64,000 nucleotides of DNA from Dyadobacter sp. CY345 (lineage in GTDB: Bacteria; Bacteroidota; Bacteroidia; Cytophagales; Spirosomataceae): the NCBI RefSeq assembly GCF_021502725.1, contig NZ_JAKFFS010000004.1, forward strand, positions 62,001-126,000, read 5' to 3'. A model generated the notes under the pieces. It ran no database searches and was not told the DNA's origin. It worked only from the letters and a program-made list of their open reading frames with translations. The translations under genes and the position numbers were made by a program. Positions 8,175 to 17,230 of the stretch are shown piece after piece (the stretch's first letter is position 1; every line of letters begins with the position of its first letter).

Positions 8175-8223
8175 TTTGCGGAGAAGGTCTCTAAGGATAA
8201 TTCAGTATATCTCTTTGTACTAA

Positions 8224-8970
8224 TTAGTTATTCAATAATTTATATTTTTGGGTATTGAATTCGCTTTCTGTTAAGATTCCTTTTTCTTTTAATTCATTAA
8301 GCTTCAACAATTCATCAGAAATGGATATTGCAGCATTTGAGTTAAATTTTTCTCTGTTTTCAGTATTCATTTGATCAATAATAACACTTAACAAATCCTT
8401 TATTTTATCGGCGTTTATTCTACAAGTTTGATAGATGTAGCTGTCAATTGTCCCCTCCGTTTCAATACTTGATTTACGTTCAATTGTCATAGCCTTAGAA
8501 TCAAAGCATTTAATATTTAAGGATGGTGTTTCTAAGCTTCGCAATAATATCTTTACAGAAATACTCGATACCTGGTTTTTTTCAGTCGAACTACCAGACA
8601 GTCCACCTACGATTGTTCCAACGCCACCTGCCAACAAACCACCAATGACAGCTCCACTTACAGTAGAAGTTATGGATTTTTTTGATATTATATTTCCGTC
8701 TTCTATAAGTTCAATGCCAATAATATCCGAGAAATCTACAATCGTCTGATTATTTATAGTAACTAGTCCTATTTTCCTGTTAGAGTCATCAATTGCAAAA
8801 ATATACGACCCTCCGTAGCCATCAATCTGTGTTGAAATTTTGAAATTTTCAATATTTGTAAGTTTAGATTGCAAGAAACCGCTTCTTTCAGCTTTTTTCT
8901 TGGATTCGTAATTGGCTACTAATAACCCAAATACTATGATAACAAGTACTATAAGAATGAACCACCACAT
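8224..8970 (-). CDS. Membrane protein with glycine zipper and C-terminal SHOCT domain
   Basis: A 248-residue protein I cannot assign to a pathway. Residues 1-19 are one transmembrane helix (WWFILIVLVIIVFGLLVAN) followed by KKK, so the rest is probably cytoplasmic. A beta-rich middle part is followed by a glycine-zipper stretch GAVIGGLLAGGVG-TIVGGLSG near residues 110-130, which could insert into or bend membranes. The last 30 residues, DELLKLNELKEKGILTESEF..KYKLL, are a clear SHOCT (short C-terminal) helix pair, a module common on phage-shock-like and membrane-associated proteins. The gene is AT-rich compared with its neighbours and converges on the acyltransferase gene, which suggests an accessory origin. 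Confidence 0.7.
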   Translation of the reverse strand: MWWFILIVLVIIVFGLLVANYESKKKAERSGFLQSKLTNIENFKISTQIDGYGGSYIFAIDDSNRKIGLVTINNQTIVDFSDIIGIELIEDGNIISKKSITSTVSGAVIGGLLAGGVGTIVGGLSGSSTEKNQVSSISVKILLRSLETPSLNIKCFDSKAMTIERKSSIETEGTIDSYIYQTCRINADKIKDLLSVIIDQMNTENREKFNSNAAISISDELLKLNELKEKGILTESEFNTQKYKLLNN

Positions 8971-9195
8971 ACATTTGCTGATAATTAGATTGTTGCTTAA
9001 TTCTGTAAAGATTTATTTAAGACTTATATACTGTTTTTAAAATACGGTGACCTAACGGAGTAACATAAATCTATCTGTTGCAAGATGATATTCAGCAAAA
9101 GCGGTAAATTGGTACTCATGGAAAGGTGTCAGAGAGCAGAGTTATCAGTTTAGTGACTATCCCAGATATATTGTGTCTTCCGTTTCCAAAAATCT

Positions 9196-9420
9196 TTATC
9201 CAACCCAATAAATGACAATCTCCTGACAACCCCTGACCATATTTGACCACCTAGCTAACAAGACTTGATCACCAAAATCATCAACTCCATCCACCTTTTC
9301 ATTCAGTTCAGCATTTTTTATTTTATTGGTGCAACCTTTCTTCCTAATTTTCCATCTCTCAACAAGCTGACGGACCGTTCGTTGATGTTTATTTAGCTTG
9401 TTTGAAAAAAAATTAAAAAA
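9196..9420 (-). pseudogene. Decayed coding segment, family unknown
   Basis: The minus strand reads FFSNKLNKHQRTVRQLVERW then KIRKKGCTNKIKNAELNEK and ends ..QEIVIYWVG with a stop at 9196-9198. One base shift lets it run on as LDKDFWKRKTQYIWDSH. The N-terminal piece has the feel of a helix-turn-helix, as in transposases, but I cannot name the family. No start codon or intact frame is present. Confidence 0.35.
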
Positions 9421-9445
9421 AATGTTAAAAACAAGGTACTATGTA

Positions 9446-9477
9446 TTGCAATGTACCTGATAAAACATATATATTTG
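9446..9477 (+). promoter_or_regulatory. Promoter of the small secreted protein gene
   Basis: TTG (9446-9448), a 21-base spacer, then TATATTTG (9470-9477) match the Bacteroidota consensus exactly. Transcription would begin near 9484, giving a 60-base leader that contains the motif at 9491-9511. Confidence 0.7.
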
Positions 9478-9490
9478 TACTGTCAATTAG

Positions 9491-9511
9491 TTACAAGATT
9501 TCAACGACCCT
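9491..9511 (+). promoter_or_regulatory. Leader motif, second copy
   Basis: TTACAAGATTT-CAACGACCCT lies a few bases after the predicted transcription start and 33 bases before the ATG at 9544. It matches 7031-7051 at 19 of 21 positions. Its position in the mRNA leader suggests a role in translation or RNA stability, but it may also be a small dispersed repeat. Confidence 0.35.
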
Positions 9512-9543
9512 AATTTTTTGTAAACGACTGAAATAACAGAGCC

Positions 9544-9951
9544 ATGAAAACTATAAAATTACTTATCGTATTAGTCCTTTTCAGCTTACAGGCAAGTGCT
9601 ACCGGATATTCGCACAATATGTTTGTTGCGCATAAAAAGCTTCAGGCAGGAAAAGAATTTCGTGCGGTGAAAGAACATATATCCAGACAAAGCCCTGCAA
9701 AAACAGTCGTTCACAAAACAACGGTTATTCAGCAATCAGGTCTGTCTGCTATTTCTTACACTAAAGATCTGGCGACGAAAATGAGCCATATGGTAACGCT
9801 GAATGAAAGAATTTTGGAAGAAGCGCCAGTTTCGTTTTTTGAGAAAGAAGAAACTGTTGAAATCAATAATTCAATTGCTTCAAGATTGGCCGGATTTATC
9901 AAAGACGTACTTTACGCTTGCCTTGGCGCGTCAGCGTTGTCAAGATCGTAA
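9544..9951 (+). CDS. Small secreted protein of unknown function
   Basis: A 135-residue protein with a clear signal peptide (MKTIKLLIVLVLFSLQASA, cleavage near residue 19). The mature part is basic and helical in its first half (HKKLQAGKEFRAVKEH), then polar. It ends with a more hydrophobic segment holding a single Cys (LAGFIKDVLYACLGASAL). I recognise no family. It should be periplasmic or outer-membrane associated. The gene is monocistronic, with a consensus promoter, a 60-base leader and a strong terminator, which argues that it is a real and regulated gene rather than a chance frame. Confidence 0.65.
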   Translation: MKTIKLLIVLVLFSLQASATGYSHNMFVAHKKLQAGKEFRAVKEHISRQSPAKTVVHKTTVIQQSGLSAISYTKDLATKMSHMVTLNERILEEAPVSFFEKEETVEINNSIASRLAGFIKDVLYACLGASALSRS

Positions 9952-9988
9952 GTTAGATTATTATTTTGCCCAATATTAATTAAGGTTA

Positions 9989-10025
9989 GCAGGTATGATT
10001 TTCGGATCATACCTGCTTTTTTATT
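9989..10025 (+). terminator. Terminator after the small secreted protein gene
   Basis: GCAGGTATGAT and ATCATACCTGC form a perfect 11-base stem with a short TTTCGG-like loop, followed by TTTTTTATTTT. It lies between two convergent genes. Confidence 0.85.
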
Positions 10026-10862
10026 TTAACCAACAGTATTGGTAAGTGTTCCGATAGGTTCAATTGTAATGTGCACAGTATCACCAATTTGAAGCGTAAA
10101 ATCAGATGGAGGAATAATTCCGGTGCCTGTCATCAGATAACAGCCGGTCGGAAAGGACATTTCCCGATATAAAAAACGCAGCAGTTCGTCAGCCTTACGT
10201 TTCATGGAAGCGAGCGTAATTTCTCCATTAAAAACTTCCTCGCCTTCACGGATAATCGACAGATCAATAACAGTGTCCGGAGAAAGCGGTTCTTGCGGAA
10301 CATAAAGGCAAGGCCCCAACGCGGCACTTCCTGTATATGATTTTGCCTGAGGCAGATATAAAGGATTTTCGCCTTCTATACTTCTCGAACTCATGTCATT
10401 CCCGATGGTATAACCAACCAAAGTTCCTGATTCAGAAGCAAATAATGTTAATTCAGGTTCAGGCACATCCCAGGTCGAATCCCTGCGGATTCTGACCGTT
10501 CCATGATTTCCGATTACACGCCAGGCGGTGGATTTGAAAAAAAGCTCCGGGCGTTCGGCATCGTAAACGCGGTCATAAAAAGTGTCCCCGCCAGCTTTTT
10601 CGGATTCTTCCATTCTTGCTTCCTTGCTTCGGTTATACGTCACACCAGACGCCCAAACTTCCTGGGTTCCAATCGGAGCAAGGACCTCCGGCATTGGATA
10701 CTCTTCCGTAAAAGTCAGCGCGATAAGACTCTCCGTTTGTAGCAATAGCCATTCATACAAGTCGTCACGATTGACTACAATATCCCAATCTGTTTCTGGC
10801 AAACGATAGAAAGTATCTCCTTTTTCAAGTATTATCCCGTGTTCGGTTTTGTATAACTTCAT
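10026..10862 (-). CDS. Fumarylacetoacetate hydrolase family enzyme
   Basis: A 278-residue FAH-superfamily protein. The C-terminal catalytic domain shows the metal-binding acidic motif in DVPEPELTLF (near residue 140), followed by GYTIGNDMSSRSIEGENPLYLPQAKSYTGSA, in which D and the K of QAKSY fit the FAH active site, and GTGIIPP near 250. The single-domain layout with a roughly 80-residue N-terminal cap, GVTYNRSKEAR included, most resembles 2-keto-3-deoxy-arabinonate/xylonate dehydratase-like members of sugar-acid degradation. No sugar-acid operon is beside it, so the substrate is open. The gene is downstream of the RES-Xre pair on the same strand, with a 120-base gap. Confidence 0.82.
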   Translation of the reverse strand: MKLYKTEHGIILEKGDTFYRLPETDWDIVVNRDDLYEWLLLQTESLIALTFTEEYPMPEVLAPIGTQEVWASGVTYNRSKEARMEESEKAGGDTFYDRVYDAERPELFFKSTAWRVIGNHGTVRIRRDSTWDVPEPELTLFASESGTLVGYTIGNDMSSRSIEGENPLYLPQAKSYTGSAALGPCLYVPQEPLSPDTVIDLSIIREGEEVFNGEITLASMKRKADELLRFLYREMSFPTGCYLMTGTGIIPPSDFTLQIGDTVHITIEPIGTLTNTVG

Positions 10863-10983
10863 GGTTTCGATATTTGTTTTGTTTCATAAGCCACAAAAGT
10901 GGTGCCTATACTTTAAGATAAGTACTAAATATGACGCTTTTGGTCTATCTGAACCATCAATTTTTATGAACAAATAAATATTT

Positions 10984-11454
10984 TTAATCCTCCACACGCC
11001 AAAGCCGCCTGTCAATCGGGATTTTTTCCTGAGAAATTAATTGTATCTGAGCGAATAACGGATGTTTTGGATGCAGCAGAATATTATGCGAAAAAGGAAC
11101 AATGACCGAGGGGACTGCAATGGCAAGAACATCCGGATTTTTTAACCAGCTATTGAGCCATTTTTGAGTTCGTTCATAATTTTTATCCTGCCAAAAATCA
11201 GGCATATCCTCACGGCCGTAAAACCGTATATTTTCCGGAATGCTGATGGATGAAAGCCAATAAGTGGGAAGATCCTCATACCTGACAGCAGGCGCGTGCG
11301 CAAGCGTTTCAACCAGACCTAATTCCGGTGTAGAAGTTGTGTAAAGAATGCCAGTTCCTTTCGGATTCCAGCGCGAACCATACAAACGGCTTCCTTCGGC
11401 CGACAAAGATTGGTCACGGAATTTTTCTCTGATGATTCTGTAAACAACTGGCAT
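10984..11454 (-). CDS. RES-domain toxin, NAD+-degrading (toxin of RES-Xre pair)
   Basis: A 156-residue RES-family protein. Known members kill or arrest their own cell by breaking down NAD+. The conserved Arg (VVYRI), the Arg-Trp-Asn patch (GSRWNPKG), the Glu of GLVETLAH near residue 48, and the Ser of the VPSVIVP segment near residue 114 are all present, so the toxin appears active. It lies 2 bases downstream of its antitoxin gene, so the two are translated from one mRNA. The last residues (RRLWRVED) are complete. Confidence 0.9.
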   Translation of the reverse strand: MPVVYRIIREKFRDQSLSAEGSRLYGSRWNPKGTGILYTTSTPELGLVETLAHAPAVRYEDLPTYWLSSISIPENIRFYGREDMPDFWQDKNYERTQKWLNSWLKNPDVLAIAVPSVIVPFSHNILLHPKHPLFAQIQLISQEKIPIDRRLWRVED

Positions 11455-11456
11455 AC

Positions 11457-11885
11457 TCAGGCAGGCAAACCGTAATCCAACCGGCCTAGTACATCATCTA
11501 CTAATGAAAAACCTGTAATGGTATCCATCATCTGAAGTGGGCTCTGGTCATTAAGCTCAAATAACGGCGTTCTCAACCAATTCCGTACGATCGTTTCTTT
11601 GCCTTCAAAAGTATCCAGCGCATGAATCAGAATATTTTTCAGCAGCAAAAGCCGCTCAGAAGCATCCGTTCCCAAACGTTTATCAACAGGAATACGATGC
11701 AGATTTCGGGGCGTCATCCCTAACAGATATGCCATTTCGTTATCGGTAAGTTTCACCAAATTAGAAACAGTATCTACCAAAGAACGATCAACGCCTTCAC
11801 GGGAAGCCCTGATAACTGAAAAATCAGAAATGGGCGTTGCATGATAAGACGCCGCCCGATCTTCAAACATTTTATATTCCGCCAT
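11457..11885 (-). CDS. Xre/MbcA/ParS-type antitoxin (antitoxin of RES-Xre pair)
   Basis: A 142-residue protein with the usual two parts: an N-terminal Xre-like helix-turn-helix segment (VSNLVKLTDNEMAYLLGMTPRNLHR, residues about 40-65) and a C-terminal DUF2384 toxin-binding domain (SPLQMMDTITGFSLVDDVLGR, then LDYGLPA). It neutralises the RES toxin encoded just downstream and probably represses their common promoter. Its position first in the operon and the 2-base gap to the toxin gene are typical. Confidence 0.9.
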   Translation of the reverse strand: MAEYKMFEDRAASYHATPISDFSVIRASREGVDRSLVDTVSNLVKLTDNEMAYLLGMTPRNLHRIPVDKRLGTDASERLLLLKNILIHALDTFEGKETIVRNWLRTPLFELNDQSPLQMMDTITGFSLVDDVLGRLDYGLPA

Positions 11886-11987
11886 ATCCGTATAACTAAA
11901 AATGGAATTCTGTCATAAATCTAAGTGACTTATTTCGGAATTCCAATTTTTATTCCAATTTCAACTAAAAAATTGATAACCAGATTT

Positions 11988-14840
11988 TTATATCTTTTCT
12001 TTTAGAAAATCAGCAGTAAAGTTGCCCTCAATTTTTGCCATTTCCTCAGGTGTTCCGGCAAAGGTCAGGTAACCGCCGCCATCGCCGCCTTCCGGACCAA
12101 GATCCAAAATCCAGTCGGCACATTTGATGACTTCCATGTTATGTTCAATAATAATCACGCTGTCGCCCTGATCCACCAAAGCGTTAATTGCCTTCAATAA
12201 TTTTTTAATATCATGGAAATGAAGTCCGGTCGTCGGCTCATCAAAAATAAATAAAGTTTTGCCTTTATGCGAAGAGCCCTTGCCAAGGAAAGAAGCCAGC
12301 TTCACGCGTTGCGCCTCTCCACCGGAAAGTGTATTTGACGACTGCCCCAAACCAACATAACCCAGACCAACTTCCTGCAAAGGCATCAGTTTCTCAGCCA
12401 GTTTTGGTTCTGATTTTCTGAAAAATTCAATCGCTTCATCCACGGTCAAGTCCAGAATATCCGAAACATTCTTGCCTTCATATAACACTTCCTGAATTTC
12501 CTGTTTGAAACGTTTTCCGTTACAACCTTCGCAGGTCAGGTAAATATCGGCCATGAACTGCATTTCCACTTTCACCTGGCCTTCACCCTGGCAAATTTCA
12601 CAGCGTCCACCGTCCACATTGAAAGAAAAATGGGAAGGTTTATAACCGCGCACTTTCGATAATGGCAAATCAGACATCATCTGACGGATATGATCATAAG
12701 CCTTGATATAGGTAACCGGATTTGAGCGCGAAGACTTTCCAATCGGATTTTGGTCAATCATTTCAATAGACTCAACGCGGTCCACACTTCCGCTCAATTC
12801 ATTGAACTTTCCGACTTCCTCGCTGAACTCACCTTTCAGTCGCATCAGTGCCGGATACAAAATCTTGCGTATTAAAGTTGATTTTCCGGATCCGCTAACA
12901 CCAGTCACGACGGTCAGATTGTTCAGCGGAATTTTTACATCCAGATCTTTGAGATTATTCTCCCGCGCACCTTTTATTTCCAGAAAATGTACCGTTTTTC
13001 TCCTAACCGACGGAACAGGAATTGAATCATGGCCTAACAGAAAATCAAGTGTATGGGAATTCAAACTGTTTTCCGCGCCGCTCGTTTTCAACTCACGAAT
13101 CTCATCCCAGTTTCCCTGAAAAACAAGATTTCCTCCACCCGTACCGGCTTCCGGCCCGATATCGATAATCTGGTCGGCTGCATGCATAACCTCCTCTTCA
13201 TGTTCAACAACGATCACAGTATTGCCTAAATCCCGAAGCGATTCCAGAACGCCAACCAGCCTCTGGGTATCTCGTGGATGCAATCCAATGCTGGGCTCGT
13301 CCAGAATATACATCGAACCAACAAGCGCACTTCCCAGAGAGGTGGCGAGTTTTATCCTTTGAAATTCTCCGCCTGAAAGCGAATTTGTCAACCGGTTTAA
13401 AGTCAGATAACCCAGTCCAACCCGGTTCATATAATCCAGACGGGTTTCAATTTCCGTTAGAATTCTTCTTGCAATGCTCCGGTCGTGTTCATTTATATCG
13501 ACATGCTTGAAAAAAGTGATCACATCTTTGATCGGCATTAATACCAGATCCGTAATCGAAACGCCGCCCACTTTTACGTAAGACGCATCTTTCCGCAAAC
13601 GGGAACCGCGACAATCCGGGCAGGTTGTCCGGCCTCGGAAACGCGAAAGCATGACACGATACTGAATTTTATAAGTCTGAGATTCCAGTTCTGCGACGAA
13701 AGCGTTGATACCGGAAAAATATTGATTACCTGTCCAAAGCAATTCTTTTTGTTCAGGCGTTAAGTCTTTATAGGGGCGGTGAATTGGAAAATCAAATTTG
13801 ACGCCCTGACGAACCAAGGGTACCAACCATTCGCTCATTTTTTCAGAACGCCATGGCGCAATAGCTCCGTCATACACAGAAAGATTTTTGTCAGGAATAA
13901 CCAGTTCAGGATCTATCCCCAGGATTTTACCAAAACCTTCACAGCGTTTGCAAGCTCCGAAAGGGTTATTAAAGCTGAAAAGATTTACGGTAGGTTCTTC
14001 AAAAATGATTCCGTCTAGCTCAAACTTATCAGAAAAAACTCTTTCTTCTCCCCCCACAACCTGAACAAAACAGGCACCTTCTCCTTCAAAAAATGCAGTT
14101 TGGACAGAATCTGAAAGACGGTATTGTGTATCCTCATCATCTTTATGAACCGAAGCTCTATCGATGAGAATAAATATTTCTTTTCCTTCAAGCTGATGTT
14201 CTTCGGGTTTTTCCAGAACTTCCTCAATGTAGGCCGTATCCGAACCGATCATTATCCGGTTATATCCTTTTGATAAAAGAATCGTCAATTCTTCTTTGAC
14301 CGATCGCCCATCACGAATTAAAAGTGGCGTGACGATCAAGACACGGGCACCTTCTTCCTGACTAAGAATATAATTTACAACATCAGTCACAGAATCCTTT
14401 TTTACCAACTCACCTGAAACAGGAGAATAAGTATGGCCGATTCTGGCGAAGAGCAGTTTTAAATAATCATAAATTTCTGTTGAAGTCCCGACCGTCGATC
14501 GCGGATTACGGGTATTTACCTTTTGCTCGATCGCGATTGCCGGAGAAATTCCTTTGATGTATTCCACCTCAGGTTTTTCCATACGTCCTAAAAATTGCCG
14601 TGCATAACTGCTCAAACTTTCCACATACATCCGCTGGCCCTCAGCAAACAAAGTATCGAAAGCCAAAGACGATTTCCCGGAACCTGAAAGTCCGGTAATC
14701 ACAACCAGTTTATTTCTTGGAATAGCGACGTCAACACTTTTCAGATTATTAACACGTGCGCCTTTGATGAGAATATATTTTCTCGGATCTAATTCATCAA
14801 ATTGAGAAACGTCAATCCGGGTCACAGGTAATTGCATCAT
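11988..14840 (-). CDS. uvrA: Excinuclease ABC subunit A
   Basis: The damage-recognition ATPase of nucleotide excision repair. It has 950 residues, standard for UvrA. Walker A sites are GLSGSGKSS (50-58) and GVSGSGKST near 650. ABC signatures are [14 protein letters not shown] near 490 and [14 protein letters not shown] near 835, with Walker [13 protein letters not shown] and [12 protein letters not shown]. The zinc-binding clusters are CKRCEGFGK near 300, CPDCRGSRL near 415, and CEICQGEGQ with CEGCNGKRF near 745-770. It starts MMQLPV, so the second ATG is a possible start. It is transcribed alone, with the toxin-antitoxin pair downstream on the same strand. Confidence 0.97.
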   Translation of the reverse strand: MMQLPVTRIDVSQFDELDPRKYILIKGARVNNLKSVDVAIPRNKLVVITGLSGSGKSSLAFDTLFAEGQRMYVESLSSYARQFLGRMEKPEVEYIKGISPAIAIEQKVNTRNPRSTVGTSTEIYDYLKLLFARIGHTYSPVSGELVKKDSVTDVVNYILSQEEGARVLIVTPLLIRDGRSVKEELTILLSKGYNRIMIGSDTAYIEEVLEKPEEHQLEGKEIFILIDRASVHKDDEDTQYRLSDSVQTAFFEGEGACFVQVVGGEERVFSDKFELDGIIFEEPTVNLFSFNNPFGACKRCEGFGKILGIDPELVIPDKNLSVYDGAIAPWRSEKMSEWLVPLVRQGVKFDFPIHRPYKDLTPEQKELLWTGNQYFSGINAFVAELESQTYKIQYRVMLSRFRGRTTCPDCRGSRLRKDASYVKVGGVSITDLVLMPIKDVITFFKHVDINEHDRSIARRILTEIETRLDYMNRVGLGYLTLNRLTNSLSGGEFQRIKLATSLGSALVGSMYILDEPSIGLHPRDTQRLVGVLESLRDLGNTVIVVEHEEEVMHAADQIIDIGPEAGTGGGNLVFQGNWDEIRELKTSGAENSLNSHTLDFLLGHDSIPVPSVRRKTVHFLEIKGARENNLKDLDVKIPLNNLTVVTGVSGSGKSTLIRKILYPALMRLKGEFSEEVGKFNELSGSVDRVESIEMIDQNPIGKSSRSNPVTYIKAYDHIRQMMSDLPLSKVRGYKPSHFSFNVDGGRCEICQGEGQVKVEMQFMADIYLTCEGCNGKRFKQEIQEVLYEGKNVSDILDLTVDEAIEFFRKSEPKLAEKLMPLQEVGLGYVGLGQSSNTLSGGEAQRVKLASFLGKGSSHKGKTLFIFDEPTTGLHFHDIKKLLKAINALVDQGDSVIIIEHNMEVIKCADWILDLGPEGGDGGGYLTFAGTPEEMAKIEGNFTADFLKEKI

Positions 14841-15011
14841 ATATGGAAAATCAGGTCAATTTGCGTGGGATTTTTTTGGTGTCCCGATCTTTATATTAAC
14901 CCAAAAATCGTGCAATTAGTTTGTGTTTCCTAACAGTTGTTATAAGCTTCGATACTTAAAGTAGAAAAAATTTATAAAAAAATACAGAACTTTGATACTC
15001 AAAATATCAAT

Positions 15012-16544
15012 TTATTTTGATCCCACTTTTATCAAGATATATCCGTACTTATTATAAAAAACCTCCTGAACAGGAATACTCGCCAGGCGGTCTGTTTTTG
15101 TAAAGACAATTTCACCGGTTTTTGGCTCTCTTTCCTCTGCATATAATTCCGAATAAAAGTGAAAACTGGGGTTGTAATGATTGAATATTACCACATTTTT
15201 CAAATTTTTATTTTTAGCAAAAAGCGCAGCTTCTTTAACCGGTTTTTGTAGTAAAGCACCAAGCCGGGGCATCCAGATAATGTTAATGGTAATCAACATC
15301 ATGAGACCCACAATTCCCATCCTGATTTCGGTCGACCAGCTTTTTATCCACCAGACCAGTAATAATATTGCAAAAATGGTAAGCATAAAAAACAGATAAA
15401 ATTGATCGAATTCAATTGAAACTGCTTTCAAAACTTCCACGACATAGACGTCGTTGATTTTTGGAATGGCAAAAGGAACTGAAAATGGGATGGCTATCAG
15501 CAAAATTATGAAGACGAGAGCTGGCCAGACCACCGGAAGGCGACTGTTATTTGCTGCATACCAACCGCCCAAAACGCATAACGGCGAGTATCCGTAAATA
15601 ATATAATGATGTAGTTTGGTGCCGGAGAGAGAGAAAAGAATAAAGACAAAACAAAACCAGATCATCAGAAATGAAAGCCATTTTTTTGACCAGATGTATT
15701 TTATTTTGGTAAACGATTTCAGTATGACGGCGGTAAAGGGAAGTAAGCCAAGAAGCAATACGGGGACAAAATAAAGTATTCCGCCATAATGACCTTCAAA
15801 AGCAGTTTGAAAACGGTTAACATTATGATTGAGGAAAAATCCATTGATAAAATTTTCTCCGCTTGCTTGGTATTCAAGGATATACCACGGAGCAGCGATG
15901 ATCAGAAAAAGAAATATTCCGATCGGGTCTAAGAGGCGCAGGATAGCATTCCAGGTTTTCCATTTTACCAGATAAATCATAAAAACGGCACCGGGGATTA
16001 GCACAGCGATGGGCCCTTTTGCAAGAAATCCGATACCGGTAAAAACGTAAAATGCCCAGATGAATTTTTTATTTTTTTGATGAATAAAATCAAAAAGACA
16101 CAACATTGCTCCCGTCAGAGCCATATTTAAAATGCCATCAGCCAGCGCGGCTTTGCCAACAATGGTTATCTGGATTGAAGATGCTGCAATGAGCGTAGCA
16201 AAAAATGCAGAGCGCTCGTCTAATTTCTTTTTGGTAAAAAAATAGATCAGAAACATCCAGAAAACGGAAGCCAGACAGGAGGGAAGCCGCATGGAAAATT
16301 CATTCCATCCGAAGATTTGAGCACATCCGTATTGAAGCCAGTTTGTCAACGGAGGTTTATCAAAGCGCTGTTCCTTGTTGATAAAAGTGGATACAAAATC
16401 TCCGCGGACTGCCATTTCTCTTGTACCTTCTGCAAAAAAGCCTTCGTCTTCATCGAATAACGGGGCATTTCCGATTCCCCAGAGAAATCCAAATAAGACG
16501 AATACAATAAGAAAAATTTTACGGTGTGTTTCAGTGAAGAGCAT
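15012..16544 (-). CDS. GT39/ArnT-like membrane glycosyltransferase
   Basis: A 510-residue polytopic protein of the PMT/ArnT type that uses a polyprenyl-phosphate sugar donor on the periplasmic side. The first loop carries the family acidic motif FDEDEGFFAEGTREM (near residue 31), followed by KPPLTNWLQ, both typical of the active-site region. About 11-12 hydrophobic segments follow, then a small soluble C-terminal domain (residues 430-510). It is third in a tight run after the isochorismatase-like and PAP2 genes. The acceptor may be lipid A or another envelope lipid, since a PAP2 lipid phosphatase is beside it, but this is inference. Confidence 0.85.
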   Translation of the reverse strand: MLFTETHRKIFLIVFVLFGFLWGIGNAPLFDEDEGFFAEGTREMAVRGDFVSTFINKEQRFDKPPLTNWLQYGCAQIFGWNEFSMRLPSCLASVFWMFLIYFFTKKKLDERSAFFATLIAASSIQITIVGKAALADGILNMALTGAMLCLFDFIHQKNKKFIWAFYVFTGIGFLAKGPIAVLIPGAVFMIYLVKWKTWNAILRLLDPIGIFLFLIIAAPWYILEYQASGENFINGFFLNHNVNRFQTAFEGHYGGILYFVPVLLLGLLPFTAVILKSFTKIKYIWSKKWLSFLMIWFCFVFILFSLSGTKLHHYIIYGYSPLCVLGGWYAANNSRLPVVWPALVFIILLIAIPFSVPFAIPKINDVYVVEVLKAVSIEFDQFYLFFMLTIFAILLLVWWIKSWSTEIRMGIVGLMMLITINIIWMPRLGALLQKPVKEAALFAKNKNLKNVVIFNHYNPSFHFYSELYAEEREPKTGEIVFTKTDRLASIPVQEVFYNKYGYILIKVGSK

Positions 16545-16573
16545 GTGTAGAGGATGATTGGTAAAATTCTTTT

Positions 16574-17230
16574 CTAAAATAATTTTGTCAGCCCCCCACC
16601 AAGCCTTGGATCAGTTTGCGCTTCCCAATATAAATTCATGTAAAAATAAATAAGTACTGAAACGGGAATGGCAACAAAGGCCGCGACATATACGTCGCCA
16701 AGGAAATGCGCCAACAGGTACATTCTCGAATAGGCGACGAGTAACGGAGGGATAAGCAGGAAAGGTTTATAGACCGAAGATTTACATTCCAGTGCAAGTA
16801 CTGTAAACAAGGCAAAAGCGGAAGTTGTGTGGCCGGAGGGAAAACTATTAAAATGATAAAGCTGAACGCCCTCGACTTTGTGCAGCATTGGCAATATGGA
16901 AGCAAGAATTTTTGGAGGCCGATAAATTTCTGTGAAGACCATTTGTTTCAGGAATTGCACGACAATTCCTGAAATGGCATAACTAAGCAGGATTTTTACA
17001 GCGAGCCGATAAGAAAAAAGTGCAGCTATTAAACCTGCAATAAGTATAAATGCGCCATCTCCGACATGGGTGAAATTCTTGAAAAACAGGTCAGCGACTG
17101 GCGCCCAGTGTTTGTTTACGAAGAGAAGAATTACATTTTGGCTGAACAATAACTGGATGATACCGAGGAATATCCAGATAAGGCAGAATGGTAAAAAGAA
17201 TGATCTTTGTCGCAAACAGAAAAATCTCAT
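16574..17230 (-). CDS. PAP2-family membrane phosphatase
   Basis: A 218-residue membrane phosphatase with the three PAP2 signature motifs: KQMVFTEIYRPP (KxxxxxxRP) near residue 89, PSGHT near 128, and SRMYLLAHFLGDV (SRxxxxxHxxxD) near 167. About six transmembrane helices are visible. Such enzymes remove phosphate from undecaprenyl pyrophosphate, phosphatidic acid or lipid A on the outer face of the inner membrane. Its ATG overlaps the stop of the upstream isochorismatase-like gene by 4 bases (ATGA), so the two are translationally coupled, and the GT39 gene follows 29 bases on. Confidence 0.92.
   Translation of the reverse strand: MRFFCLRQRSFFLPFCLIWIFLGIIQLLFSQNVILLFVNKHWAPVADLFFKNFTHVGDGAFILIAGLIAALFSYRLAVKILLSYAISGIVVQFLKQMVFTEIYRPPKILASILPMLHKVEGVQLYHFNSFPSGHTTSAFALFTVLALECKSSVYKPFLLIPPLLVAYSRMYLLAHFLGDVYVAAFVAIPVSVLIYFYMNLYWEAQTDPRLGGGLTKLF

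Larger units (their letters stand above)
8971..9543. other. Gene-free region with debris and a promoter
   Basis: This region holds no intact gene. On the minus strand 9196-9420 a reading frame looks like a decayed coding segment, continued with a frameshift toward about 9140. At the right end is a good promoter (9446-9477) with a leader motif (9491-9511) for the gene at 9544. The rest shows nothing I can name. Confidence 0.5.

Noticed and set aside
12802-13119. Plus-strand frames within uvrA
   Set aside because: They are antisense to well-conserved UvrA domains.
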